Of a stretch of DNA of 10,957 nt, positions 1 to 6,500 are shown piece after piece. The position numbers and the translations under genes are program-made. The notes below the pieces were generated by a model. That model made no database searches, was not told the origin of the DNA, and saw nothing but the letters and a program-made list of their open reading frames with translations. The DNA is from Spirosoma sp. GTDB taxonomy: Bacteria > Bacteroidota > Bacteroidia > Cytophagales > Spirosomataceae. The stretch covers positions 1-10,957 of the forward strand of contig JANXVQ010000406.1 in assembly GCA_025351545.1 (NCBI GenBank), given 5' to 3'. Each line of letters opens with the position of its first letter. Position 1 is the stretch's first letter.

Positions 1-35
1 CATTCATGTTCCGGTTGCCTTTCTCTATCTATTCG

Positions 36-2012
36 TCACTTATGGCTCAATAACCAGGTTGCCAGATCTTTGGCGGCACTAAAGTTTGCAAATTTGGCCG
101 GGATACGTCGTCCGTCTACATATTCATTGTATAGCCAGGGATCACCTACGGCAAAAACCCGTCCCTTCCCAACGTTGGCAGTACCCATAATCACATCACC
201 CGCATCGGTCACTGCTGCTTTGGCCGGAGCCTTGATATCGAGAGGAGCTAACTCTTTGATATACACCGTTCTGGTGTTTGGAAAAATAGGGTTTCCAGCA
301 GGAATAGTAATTGTGCCCTGATCCCACTGTGTCCCCTGAACCATATTTCGATTCTTGGGAAGAAACTGCATTCCAAATCGAGCGGCAAGCCGGTTGAAAT
401 GAACATGCTCGCAATTAGATGTGTCGTTGGCCATTAGCACCAGCGTACCACCCGCCTGCACCCAGTTGGCAATGGCGTTAATATCTGCATCATTAACATA
501 GTTTGGTTTCGCGGTTTCCTTTGGCGTGTCGGGGTCAACGATGATGTAGACATCTACACCCTTCAGCGAAGCTGCCGTTGGTGCCACGTTTACAGTAGCC
601 GTTTTAGCCCCCAGATTTTGAAAAATGCTGCCCCACCAGAAAAAACCGGAATGCATTCGGTCGTCCCAGGTGTAGTGAAACGGCTCCTGTTCGCCCGAAA
701 TTCCCTTACGAAACTCGTGATTGAAGTAGTTATCTACGGCTACAGTTTTCCCTTTCCCAAGTTTATTTTCTACCGAATCTCTAGCCTGCGCAATCTCCAT
801 CTCGATGCTGGCCATAATAAAGGGCCCAACACCTTTCAAATCGTCCTGACGCAGTGGTTCGCTCAGATAGTATTCGTAACTGCCATCGCGGTAAGGCGTA
901 CCGCCCAAACCGCCGACAAGCACCGTTTTTTCTAAGTGAATCAAGCCTTTGGCATCGGTTGAAATGAAGTTCTTTATCATTCCGTCATAGCCTTTTCGGG
1001 CAGAAGACAACAGCGAAACCGGCAAATAACCCAATCGTACGCCCTTCGCTATTGCATAGACGAACATACCCGTGCCCGATGCTTCGAGGTAATTGACGGG
1101 GCGGCCCTCCGCTTTATCGCCCAGCCGGTTTGTAAACTGATACCAGCAACCGGATTTAGGGTCCTGATATTTTATTATGGCCGGTATGGTCCGTTGCAGA
1201 ATCGTAACCAACTCGCTACGCCGTGGATATGACTGCGGAATATAATCCAGCACATCAACCAAGGCCATCACATACCAACCCATTGCCCGGCTCCAGAAAT
1301 TAGGTGATTTACCCGTCTGCTTATTGGCCCATTTTTGCTCCCGGCTTTCGTCCCAGCCATGATAGAGCAAGCCCGTTTTTGCATCGCGGGCGTGATTTTC
1401 CATCCACACAAACTGATTCACGATATCATCGAAATCTTTAGTTTCCGTTCCTGAAGACCGTCCGTATAATTTGGTGTACTCGGCATAAAACGGTTCAGCC
1501 ATGTACAAGCCGTCGAGCCACATCTGGTACGGATACCGTTTCTTATGCCAGAAACCGCCTTCTTTTGTACGAGGCTGTTGGGCCAACTGCTTCCTCAACA
1601 GGCCGGCGGCCTTGCGGTATTTTTCGTTGCCGGGCAATGACTGCTGCGAAAGCATCAATAACGACCTGCCGGGCGTAACATAATCAATATTGTATTCATC
1701 CATTTTATAGGTTCGGATGCCGCCATCGGCCGTTATATACCGATCCATGTTTTTCTGGATGTACTGGAAATAGCGATCATCGGCGGTGCGATACCAAACC
1801 TGCTCGACGGCTTGTAAAATGACCCCCATTTCATACTCCCAATGAGCATCTTTGCCTTCTTTCACATACGCAATCGAATCGGCATTGTTGGTCATGATGG
1901 TTGCCACCATCCGCTGCGACCAAGGTATGCTATGCTCAGGCTGGTGGCTAGTTGACTGCGCCAGAACACAATGGCTAAAGACCACCAGATAACCGAAAAG
2001 GCTAAACTTCAT
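36..2012 (-). CDS. Secreted GH105-type unsaturated rhamnogalacturonyl hydrolase with extra C-terminal domain
   Basis: This 658-residue protein most resembles GH105 (YteR/RhiN-like) hydrolases, which remove the 4,5-unsaturated uronic acid from the non-reducing end of lyase-generated oligosaccharides, classically unsaturated galacturonyl-rhamnose from pectin. Residues 1-18 look like a type I signal peptide (cleavage after VLA18), so it is probably periplasmic. The (alpha/alpha)6-barrel domain covers about residues 28-410. It shows NIDYVTPGRSLL (Asp110), MWLDGLYMAEPF (Asp167, matching the catalytic Asp143 of YteR), YHGWD (His218) and FWSRAMGWY (Arg242). GH105 enzymes are usually about 350-400 residues. 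Here about 240 more follow (421-658), with alternating strands and helices and a VDVYIIVDPDTP / WVQAGGTLVLMAND pattern that suggests a class I glutamine-amidotransferase-like or DUF4350-like fold; that part is inference. The gene runs away from its neighbours. Family assignment is firm; the exact sugar substrate is not. Confidence 0.9.
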   Translation of the reverse strand: MKFSLFGYLVVFSHCVLAQSTSHQPEHSIPWSQRMVATIMTNNADSIAYVKEGKDAHWEYEMGVILQAVEQVWYRTADDRYFQYIQKNMDRYITADGGIRTYKMDEYNIDYVTPGRSLLMLSQQSLPGNEKYRKAAGLLRKQLAQQPRTKEGGFWHKKRYPYQMWLDGLYMAEPFYAEYTKLYGRSSGTETKDFDDIVNQFVWMENHARDAKTGLLYHGWDESREQKWANKQTGKSPNFWSRAMGWYVMALVDVLDYIPQSYPRRSELVTILQRTIPAIIKYQDPKSGCWYQFTNRLGDKAEGRPVNYLEASGTGMFVYAIAKGVRLGYLPVSLLSSARKGYDGMIKNFISTDAKGLIHLEKTVLVGGLGGTPYRDGSYEYYLSEPLRQDDLKGVGPFIMASIEMEIAQARDSVENKLGKGKTVAVDNYFNHEFRKGISGEQEPFHYTWDDRMHSGFFWWGSIFQNLGAKTATVNVAPTAASLKGVDVYIIVDPDTPKETAKPNYVNDADINAIANWVQAGGTLVLMANDTSNCEHVHFNRLAARFGMQFLPKNRNMVQGTQWDQGTITIPAGNPIFPNTRTVYIKELAPLDIKAPAKAAVTDAGDVIMGTANVGKGRVFAVGDPWLYNEYVDGRRIPAKFANFSAAKDLATWLLSHK

Positions 2013-2108
2013 CGTTGTTTTTTTTCTTGTCTATGTAGCCCATAATAGCACTTTTCGGTCAAATTCTACTTCAATCCTAAAAGAGAACAGGGTTTTTTCA
2101 CAAACGGG

Positions 2109-2150
2109 TTGGATGTGGTGTCGGTTATGAGTAACCGACACCACATCCAA
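2109..2150. repeat. Perfect 19-bp inverted repeat, REP-like hairpin
   Basis: The arms at 2109-2127 and 2132-2150 are perfectly complementary and flank a 4-base TGAG spacer. The inner part, TGTCGGTTA-loop-TAACCGACA, is the same stem as the hairpin at 4861-4884 (loop TTAG there), so it belongs to the same repeat family. It lies upstream of both divergent genes, so it cannot be the end-of-gene terminator of either. An A-tract follows on the plus strand, and no T-tract follows on either strand. A dispersed REP-like element is the best reading; a protein-binding palindrome is an alternative. Confidence 0.8.
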
Positions 2151-2320
2151 AAAAATCTTAAAAAGGAAAGAATTGAGCAAAATTTATTTATGTGTCTGAT
2201 TTTAAGAAACTCTATTGAAATCGCCCGAAAAGAACCCAAACGGATATATGCCTGTTTGTTATTCACAGTGTCATGGCTAGGTAGTAATACCAATTTGACT
2301 GGACTTTGACGTTGTTGTTT

Positions 2321-2328
2321 TACCTTAG
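2321..2328 (+). promoter_or_regulatory. Candidate Bacteroidota -7 box (TACCTTAG) for the FAD oxidoreductase
   Basis: TACCTTAG matches the Bacteroidota TAnnTTTG element at all but one of its six fixed positions. It would place the transcript start near 2335, about 50 bases before the ATG. TTTG sequences occur upstream at 2294-2297 and 2305-2308, but their spacings of 23 and 12 bases miss the usual 19-21. The call rests on the -7 box and its position. Confidence 0.35.
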
Positions 2329-2343
2329 CATAAGCAGTTAGTT

Positions 2344-2382
2344 GCCGAATAGCCGTAACGACGGATTGAAGCGGCTTTTTTT
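2344..2382 (+). promoter_or_regulatory. Terminator-like hairpin plus T7 tract in the leader of the FAD oxidoreductase
   Basis: GCCG (2344-2347) can pair with CGGC (2372-2375), AAT (2348-2350) with ATT (2365-2367), and CCGT (2353-2356) with ACGG (2361-2364) around an AACG loop, with a 2-base and a 4-base bulge. Seven Ts follow at 2376-2382, and the start codon is only four bases further on. The shape is that of a weak intrinsic terminator inside a 5' leader, which could act as an attenuator or hide the start. The bulges make it unstable, and it may be chance. Confidence 0.3.
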
Positions 2383-2386
2383 GACA

Positions 2387-3985
2387 ATGATCCACCAACT
2401 TTCACTTACTCTTCCGCCCGAACAGGCTCTGGACGAAATAGCTTTCCGGGAACAGGCATTGAGTCACCTTTCACTGCCCGACACGGTTGATGTGGTGGTG
2501 AGAAAACGCCGACAGTCTATTGATGCCCGCAACCGGCAAATTCGCGTGCAGGTTGAAGCCGAGGTATTTTCGGGCGAAACTCCGCCCCCGCTCATCCAGT
2601 ACCAGAAACCGCAAACGGATGTTAGTCTGGCACCACAAGCCATTGTTGTCGGGGCCGGGCCAGCGGGATTGTTTGCGGCTCTTCGGCTAATTGAGTTGGG
2701 GATAAAACCCATTGTACTGGAACGCGGCAGTGATGTACGCGCTCGCCGACGCGATCTGGCAGCTATCAATAAAGATCATATTGTCAACCCCGAATCGAAC
2801 TACTGTTTCGGCGAGGGCGGAGCCGGAACCTACTCCGACGGTAAGCTCTATACGCGATCGACCAAGCGGGGTGATGTTCGGCGTATTCTAGAGATTTTTG
2901 TCGCTCACGGCGCTACCGAACAAATTCTGGTGGAGGCTCACCCCCACATCGGCACCAACAAACTCCCAGCCGTAGTAACCGACCTCCGCGAGAGCATTTT
3001 GAACGCGGGCGGTGAGGTTCGGTTCGATACGAAAGTAACGGATTTGATTCTGGCGGGCTCTTCATCTGACCCAAATGAGCTAAAAGGCGTCGTATTGGCT
3101 AACGGCGAAGAATTGACTGGCGTCGGTGTTATTTTGGCAACAGGCCACTCAGCGCGCGATATTTTCTATCTGCTCCACAAACGCCATGTTCGTATCGAGG
3201 CCAAACCTTTTGCTATGGGCGTTCGTATTGAGCATCAGCAGAGTTTAATTGACCAATTTCAATATCACCTGCCCAGCCGCCCTGACGTGGGCCGGGGCGA
3301 ATATCTACCGGCTGCATCGTATAGTCTGGTCACACAAACGCGTTTTAAGGGGGTAGAACGGGGCGTCTTTTCGTTTTGTATGTGCCCGGGTGGCTTTATT
3401 GTTCCGGCCGCAACCGCTCCGGGCGAGTTGGTCGTTAATGGTATGTCGCCATCACGTCGGGATTCACAATTTGCTAACTCGGGTTTGGTTGTTGCCATCG
3501 CAGATGAGGACCTGCGGCCTTATGCTGATGAAGGCCCATTGGCAGGACTGGCTTTACAACAGGATCTCGAACGGTGGGCTTGCCAGATGGGTGATGGCCG
3601 ACAAACGGCTCCGGCTCAACGCATTGCCGACTTTGTGGATGGGCGCGTTTCGAACGAGCTACTACCAACCTCCTACCAGCCGGGCCTGGCTTCGGTTGAC
3701 ATGAGCGACGTATTGCCCGATCATATTTCGCAACCGTTGCGGCAGGGATTAAAGGATTTTGGACGAAAGATGCCCGGCTACCTGAGCAACGACGGGCAGG
3801 TAATTGGTGTCGAAAGCCGTACATCGTCACCCGTGCGCATTCCCCGCGACCGCGAAACCTGCGAGCATGTAGATGTCCGGCGATTATTTCCCTGTGGAGA
3901 AGGCGCAGGTTATGCGGGCGGTATTGTGTCGGCAGCTATGGATGGCGAACGATGTGCAGAAGAATTAGTTAAGTTGTATAAATAG
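2387..3985 (+). CDS. FAD-dependent NAD(P)-type oxidoreductase (COG2509 family)
   Basis: This is a 532-residue flavoprotein of the COG2509 type, a widespread cytosolic group whose physiological substrate is not established. A small N-terminal alpha/beta domain (about 1-80) is followed by a Rossmann FAD-binding motif, IVVGAGPAGLFAALRL (Gly89, Gly91, Gly94), and the ribose-binding acid in LERG (Glu112). Family motifs follow: YCFGEGGAGTYSDGKL (140-153), ILATGHSARD (249-258), CMCPGGFIVPA (331-341), ESRTSSPVRIPRD (476-488) and the C-terminal FAD motif PCGEGAGYAGGI (502-513). I chose ATG 2387 because the protein then starts directly with the family-type N-terminus; an in-frame TTG at 2342 would add 15 residues encoded across the leader hairpin. 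No Shine-Dalgarno is visible. The Nudix gene begins 47 bases after the stop on the same strand, so the two are probably co-transcribed. There is no signal peptide. Family assignment is strong; the reaction is unknown. Confidence 0.93.
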   Translation: MIHQLSLTLPPEQALDEIAFREQALSHLSLPDTVDVVVRKRRQSIDARNRQIRVQVEAEVFSGETPPPLIQYQKPQTDVSLAPQAIVVGAGPAGLFAALRLIELGIKPIVLERGSDVRARRRDLAAINKDHIVNPESNYCFGEGGAGTYSDGKLYTRSTKRGDVRRILEIFVAHGATEQILVEAHPHIGTNKLPAVVTDLRESILNAGGEVRFDTKVTDLILAGSSSDPNELKGVVLANGEELTGVGVILATGHSARDIFYLLHKRHVRIEAKPFAMGVRIEHQQSLIDQFQYHLPSRPDVGRGEYLPAASYSLVTQTRFKGVERGVFSFCMCPGGFIVPAATAPGELVVNGMSPSRRDSQFANSGLVVAIADEDLRPYADEGPLAGLALQQDLERWACQMGDGRQTAPAQRIADFVDGRVSNELLPTSYQPGLASVDMSDVLPDHISQPLRQGLKDFGRKMPGYLSNDGQVIGVESRTSSPVRIPRDRETCEHVDVRRLFPCGEGAGYAGGIVSAAMDGERCAEELVKLYK

Positions 3986-4032
3986 GTTTAGGTATACGAA
4001 CCGCCGTAAATCGAGCTTCCATCACCCGTCGA

Positions 4033-4659
4033 ATGCTGCAAACATCCTTTCATAGCTTTACTGAAGATCTGAGCAAGCGGCTACAAAAGCCGCTACCGGG
4101 CGAAGCCGCCCATCAAAAAATGGCGTCGGCAGCCCGGTATCGACTCAGCACGAAACCAAATGAGCGAACGCGTCGGTCTGCGGTGTTGATCTGTTTTTAC
4201 CCTTACCAGGATTCAATCTATCTCCCACTGATTTTGCGGCCCCAGTACGACGGTGTTCATGCCGGACAGATGGCTTTTCCTGGCGGCCGGATGGAACGAA
4301 TTGACGAAAACCTGACCCGCACGGCTTTACGGGAAGCTCAGGAGGAAGTGGGTATCCGGGTATCAGATGTGAAGGTGTTGGGATTACTGACGGAGTTGTT
4401 CATACCACCCAGCAATTTCTACGTACAGCCGGTGGTTGGCGTGCTGCCTTACCGCCCGGATTTTTACCCCGATCCACGCGAGGTCGAAGCCATTGTTGAA
4501 GTGAAGTTAGATACCCTATTAGACGAAACCATTGTTGGCAATAGTCAGATCGACGTTCGGGGAATGATGATCGAAGCGCCGTATTACCAGATCCAGAGCT
4601 ACCGTGTTTGGGGCGCTACGGCCATGATGATCAGCGAGTTATTAATGGTTCTGGACTAG
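4033..4659 (+). CDS. Nudix hydrolase, CoA pyrophosphatase (NudL/YeaB-like)
   Basis: This 208-residue Nudix protein is of the coenzyme A pyrophosphatase type, which cleaves CoA to 4'-phosphopantetheine and 3',5'-ADP using Mg2+ or Mn2+. The CoA-specific signature precedes the Nudix box: LILRPQYDGVHAGQMAFPGG (66-85) contains the HAGQ-x2-FPGG core. The Nudix box continues as GGRMERIDENL then REAQEEVGI (100-108), with metal ligands at about Glu101, Glu104 and Glu105. The spacing from the Gly-Gly to REAQEE is one residue longer than the textbook box, as in E. coli NudL. The canonical LLTxRS part of the signature is altered to LILRPQ. Length fits the family (about 190-220). It follows the FAD oxidoreductase by 47 bases and probably shares its transcript. 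No clear terminator follows; the palindromic repeats start 28 bases downstream of the stop. Confidence 0.92.
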   Translation: MLQTSFHSFTEDLSKRLQKPLPGEAAHQKMASAARYRLSTKPNERTRRSAVLICFYPYQDSIYLPLILRPQYDGVHAGQMAFPGGRMERIDENLTRTALREAQEEVGIRVSDVKVLGLLTELFIPPSNFYVQPVVGVLPYRPDFYPDPREVEAIVEVKLDTLLDETIVGNSQIDVRGMMIEAPYYQIQSYRVWGATAMMISELLMVLD

Positions 4660-4687
4660 AAAATCGCTAAGATCATCTTGTGATTCC

Positions 4688-4781
4688 GTGATGTCGGCGG
4701 GGCCGCCCGATCGGTTCGCAAATCTGACATGTTGAGGTTTTGAGAACCCGACATCACACGATTTACCAGCTAGTTATTTTT
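4688..4781. repeat. Palindromic repeat, copy A (rearranged)
   Basis: Its ends form a perfect 10-bp inverted repeat, GTGATGTCGG (4688-4697) with CCGACATCAC (4748-4757), enclosing a GC-rich hairpin GGCGG-GG-CCGCC (4696-4707). It shares an exact 22-bp block (4719-4740 here, 4800-4821 in copy B) and a 21-bp tail ending CAGCTAGTTATTTTT (4761-4781 here, 4897-4917 in copy B, one mismatch). The matching arm of the central hairpin of copy B is missing, so copy A looks like a collapsed or rearranged version. Confidence 0.7.
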
Positions 4782-4784
4782 GCC

Positions 4785-4917
4785 GTGATGTCAGATTCTC
4801 AAATCTGACATGTTGAGGTTTCTTAGAACCTACCGGCACCAGGTTTTAAGAAACCTCAACATGTCGGTTATTAGTAACCGACATCACAGATACTCTATTT
4901 ATCAGCTAGTTATTTTT
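4785..4917. repeat. Palindromic repeat, copy B (three-hairpin element plus tail)
   Basis: Three hairpins sit between outer GTG (4785-4787) and CAC (4885-4887). Hairpin 1 has a 10-bp stem (4788-4797 with 4802-4811). Hairpin 2 has a 17-bp stem (4809-4825 with 4847-4863) and an inner AACCT/AGGTT stem. Hairpin 3 has a 10-bp stem (4861-4870 with 4875-4884) around TTAG. Stems 1 and 2, and 2 and 3, share three bases at each junction. The whole of 4785-4887 is also one long imperfect palindrome with 41-base arms that align without gaps. The tail 4888-4917 ends in the sequence shared with copy A. Hairpin 3 matches the palindrome at 2109-2150. Confidence 0.8.
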
Positions 4918-5008
4918 CATACGAGAGTAAATCAGCCACTACACTAAGTACTTCCTGAAAAGTATACTCGTCGAAGTCGCCCGTCGCTTTATTAATTACA
5001 GAAGATAG
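4910..5008 (-). pseudogene. Possible C-terminal remnant of an unrecognised gene
   Basis: The minus-strand frame from 5008 to the stop codon at 4910-4912 encodes 32 residues, including KATGDFDEYTFQEVLSVVAD and ending in LLSYEK. The acidic, helix-like composition looks like a genuine protein end. Upstream in the same frame are an in-frame TAA (5009-5011), a stretch reading KPVRTVVMN, and further stops, so no intact gene is present. Its last codons overlap the tail of repeat copy B. I do not recognise a family; chance coding potential in 33 codons is a real alternative. Confidence 0.25.
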
Positions 5009-5167
5009 TTAGTTCATAACCACAGTACGAACTGGTTTTATGACTAAAAAGATCGAATAAACTCACCGATAATTAATAAGCATTTTTACGGATATGAAGC
5101 CAATTATCCTCGTTAGGCTGGCATGAATAATTCTCACAAAATCCATTCATATTCAACTAGATGCCGA

Positions 5168-5197
5168 TTGATATAGTCGTCAACGTTGATAGCTTTG
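5168..5197 (+). promoter_or_regulatory. Bacteroidota-type promoter for the RND efflux operon
   Basis: TAGCTTTG at 5190-5197 is a perfect match to the TAnnTTTG -7 element, with TTG at 5168-5170 exactly 19 bases upstream as the -33 element. Transcription would start near 5203, giving a leader of about 60 bases before the adaptor ATG at 5265. A second, weaker candidate (TTTG 5194-5197 with GTCATTTG 5217-5224) overlaps it. I see no regulator gene or clear operator beside it. Confidence 0.55.
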
Positions 5198-5264
5198 CAG
5201 TTAAAGAACAAACCCGGTCATTTGACCGTTAAAACTTAAGTTCCTTCCTGCAAAATATTTTCCT

Positions 5265-6425
5265 GTGAAAAGATGGATTGCTATCGGTCTCGTCGTTCTG
5301 ACACTCGGCGGGATAATTGTGTATAATAAGATTTTACATCCAGCTCCGGGTGCATCGCCAGGTGCGGGTGGTGGCAAAGGTGGGCCAGACGCTAAAGGCG
5401 GTGCTGGTGGCGGCAAAGGTGGTCCCGGCGGTGGTCCGGCGGCCAGCGTAAATGGTTTTATCATTGTATCGCAACGGCTTCGTGAAGATGTCGTATCAAG
5501 CGGCTCCCTATTAGCGGCCGAACAGGTCGACATTTATCCTGAAATTTCGGCCCGTATTATCGAACTCAACATTCATGAGGGTCAGCCCGTTGCCAAGGGA
5601 GCGTTGTTAGTCAAACTTTTCGACACCGATCTGAAAGCGCAACTCCAAAAACTTCAGGCCCAGGCCGATAATGCCCGGCGTACCGAAGAACGGAATAAAC
5701 AACTGCTGGCACGGGGCGGTATCAGCCAACAGGAATATGACATCGTTACAACCAACCTACGCTCATCATTAGCGGATATTGACCTGGTGAAAGCCAATCT
5801 GCAACGGACCGAAATCCGGGCACCCTTTTCGGGTGTAATTGGTCTTCGTAATGTCAGTAATGGAGCCGTTGTTTCGCCGAATACCCTAATTGCCCGGCTT
5901 CAACAAATATCGTCGCTCAAACTCGACTTTTCGATTCCCGAAAAATACGGCGCATCGGTGCACAATGGAAGCCATATTTCGTTCTTGGTGGACGGAAGCG
6001 GCAAAACCAGCCAAGGCGTTGTGTATGCCATTGAGCCGGGCGTAGATGAGCAGACTCGCAACCTCCGCATTCGGGCGCGGGTCAACAATGCATCGGGTGG
6101 TAATGGCCAGCCACTTTTCCGGCCCGGTACGTTTGCCCGTGTAACATTAACGATTCAGAACGAGCAGAGTTTAGTTGTTCCAACGCAGGCGGTCATTCCA
6201 CAAACCCGAACCAATCAGGTAATTGTGGTAAAAAATGGTAAAGCCGTATTTAAAGATGTGAAGACCGGCCTTCGGACGGCTGGTACAATTCAAATTCTGT
6301 CGGGCTTGCAGATGGGTGATACTGTGGCCACAACCGGGTTGCTTTTTCTAAAACCTGACTCGCCGGTTAAAGTGGGTAAGATTATAACACTGCCGGGCAA
6401 TAGCCTGAAAGTAGCCGGTAATTGA
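5265..6425 (+). CDS. RND efflux periplasmic adaptor (HlyD/AcrA family membrane fusion protein)
   Basis: This 386-residue adaptor would link the inner-membrane RND pump to an outer-membrane TolC-like channel. Residues 4-20 form an N-terminal membrane anchor; there is no lipobox cysteine. A Gly/Pro/Lys-rich linker follows (about 26-60) with GAGGGKGGP repeated at 33-41 and 46-54. The first half-lipoyl motif is at about 87-120 (VDIYPEISARIIELNIHEGQ). A coiled-coil hairpin spans about 121-182, with its tip carrying R143-x3-L147-x6-S154, which fits the RLS motif used for TolC docking. The second lipoyl half (IRAPFSGVIGLRNVSNGAVV, 184-203), a beta-barrel domain (about 215-297) and a membrane-proximal domain (about 300-375) complete the family order. 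The pump gene follows 71 bases later in the same direction. The substrate cannot be told from sequence. Confidence 0.95.
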   Translation: MKRWIAIGLVVLTLGGIIVYNKILHPAPGASPGAGGGKGGPDAKGGAGGGKGGPGGGPAASVNGFIIVSQRLREDVVSSGSLLAAEQVDIYPEISARIIELNIHEGQPVAKGALLVKLFDTDLKAQLQKLQAQADNARRTEERNKQLLARGGISQQEYDIVTTNLRSSLADIDLVKANLQRTEIRAPFSGVIGLRNVSNGAVVSPNTLIARLQQISSLKLDFSIPEKYGASVHNGSHISFLVDGSGKTSQGVVYAIEPGVDEQTRNLRIRARVNNASGGNGQPLFRPGTFARVTLTIQNEQSLVVPTQAVIPQTRTNQVIVVKNGKAVFKDVKTGLRTAGTIQILSGLQMGDTVATTGLLFLKPDSPVKVGKIITLPGNSLKVAGN

Positions 6426-6470
6426 TGTAGGCTTTGGCCTGTCTTTAGCAGTAGCCAGCGACAAACAAAA

Positions 6471-6500
6471 ATGAGAAAACCACAAACTCAACTAACATGA
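6471..6500 (+). other. Nine-codon mini-ORF overlapping the RND pump start
   Basis: ATG 6471 opens a frame reading MRKPQTQLT, whose TGA stop (6498-6500) overlaps the pump's ATG (6497-6499) as ATGA. Such overlaps can couple translation of a downstream gene, and neither ATG has a clear Shine-Dalgarno. There is no direct evidence that it is translated, and a chance frame this short is common. Confidence 0.2.

Larger units (their letters stand above)
2013..2386. other. Divergent intergenic region between the GH105 and FAD oxidoreductase genes
   Basis: This 374-bp AT-rich region separates two genes transcribed away from each other, so it must hold both promoters. It contains a perfect 19-bp inverted repeat (2109-2150), a TACCTTAG promoter-like box (2321-2328) and a terminator-like hairpin just before the oxidoreductase start (2344-2382). 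Short open frames across it on both strands run through the palindrome, look like no protein family and appear to be noise. I found no convincing promoter box for the minus-strand gene: a TAGAATTTG sequence reads on that strand near 2065, but it has one base too many for TAnnTTTG. Confidence 0.7.
4660..5264. other. 605-bp gene-poor stretch with palindromic repeats, a possible gene remnant and a promoter
   Basis: The left half is filled by two adjacent palindromic repeat copies (4688-4781 and 4785-4917). A short minus-strand reading frame with protein-like composition lies at 4910-5008. The stretch 5009-5165 is AT-rich and I see no gene, RNA or strong structure in it. A good Bacteroidota promoter for the efflux operon lies at 5168-5197. 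A plus-strand frame from ATG 5095 stops after 10 codons. Confidence 0.7.

Noticed and set aside
2342..2386. Upstream TTG start for the FAD oxidoreductase (15 extra residues)
   Set aside because: The extra residues would be encoded over the leader hairpin and T-tract, and ATG 2387 gives the natural N-terminus.
2066..2398. Open frames on both strands through the divergent intergenic region (minus 110 aa, plus 66 aa)
   Set aside because: Both run through the 19-bp palindrome, resemble no family and have no start context; the minus-strand one also overlaps the start of the FAD oxidoreductase.
4688..4917. Possible CRISPR array
   Set aside because: There are only two copies, they are themselves long palindromes of unequal length, there are no regular unique spacers and no cas genes.
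4861..4917. Hairpin 3 of copy B plus the following TTATTTTT as an intrinsic terminator for the Nudix gene
   Set aside because: The T-rich run is more than 20 bases from the stem, so the geometry is wrong; the same hairpin core also occurs upstream of genes at 2109-2150.
5201..5533. 110-residue proline-rich minus-strand open frame
   Set aside because: It is the reverse reading of the glycine-rich linker of the efflux adaptor, which explains the proline runs.
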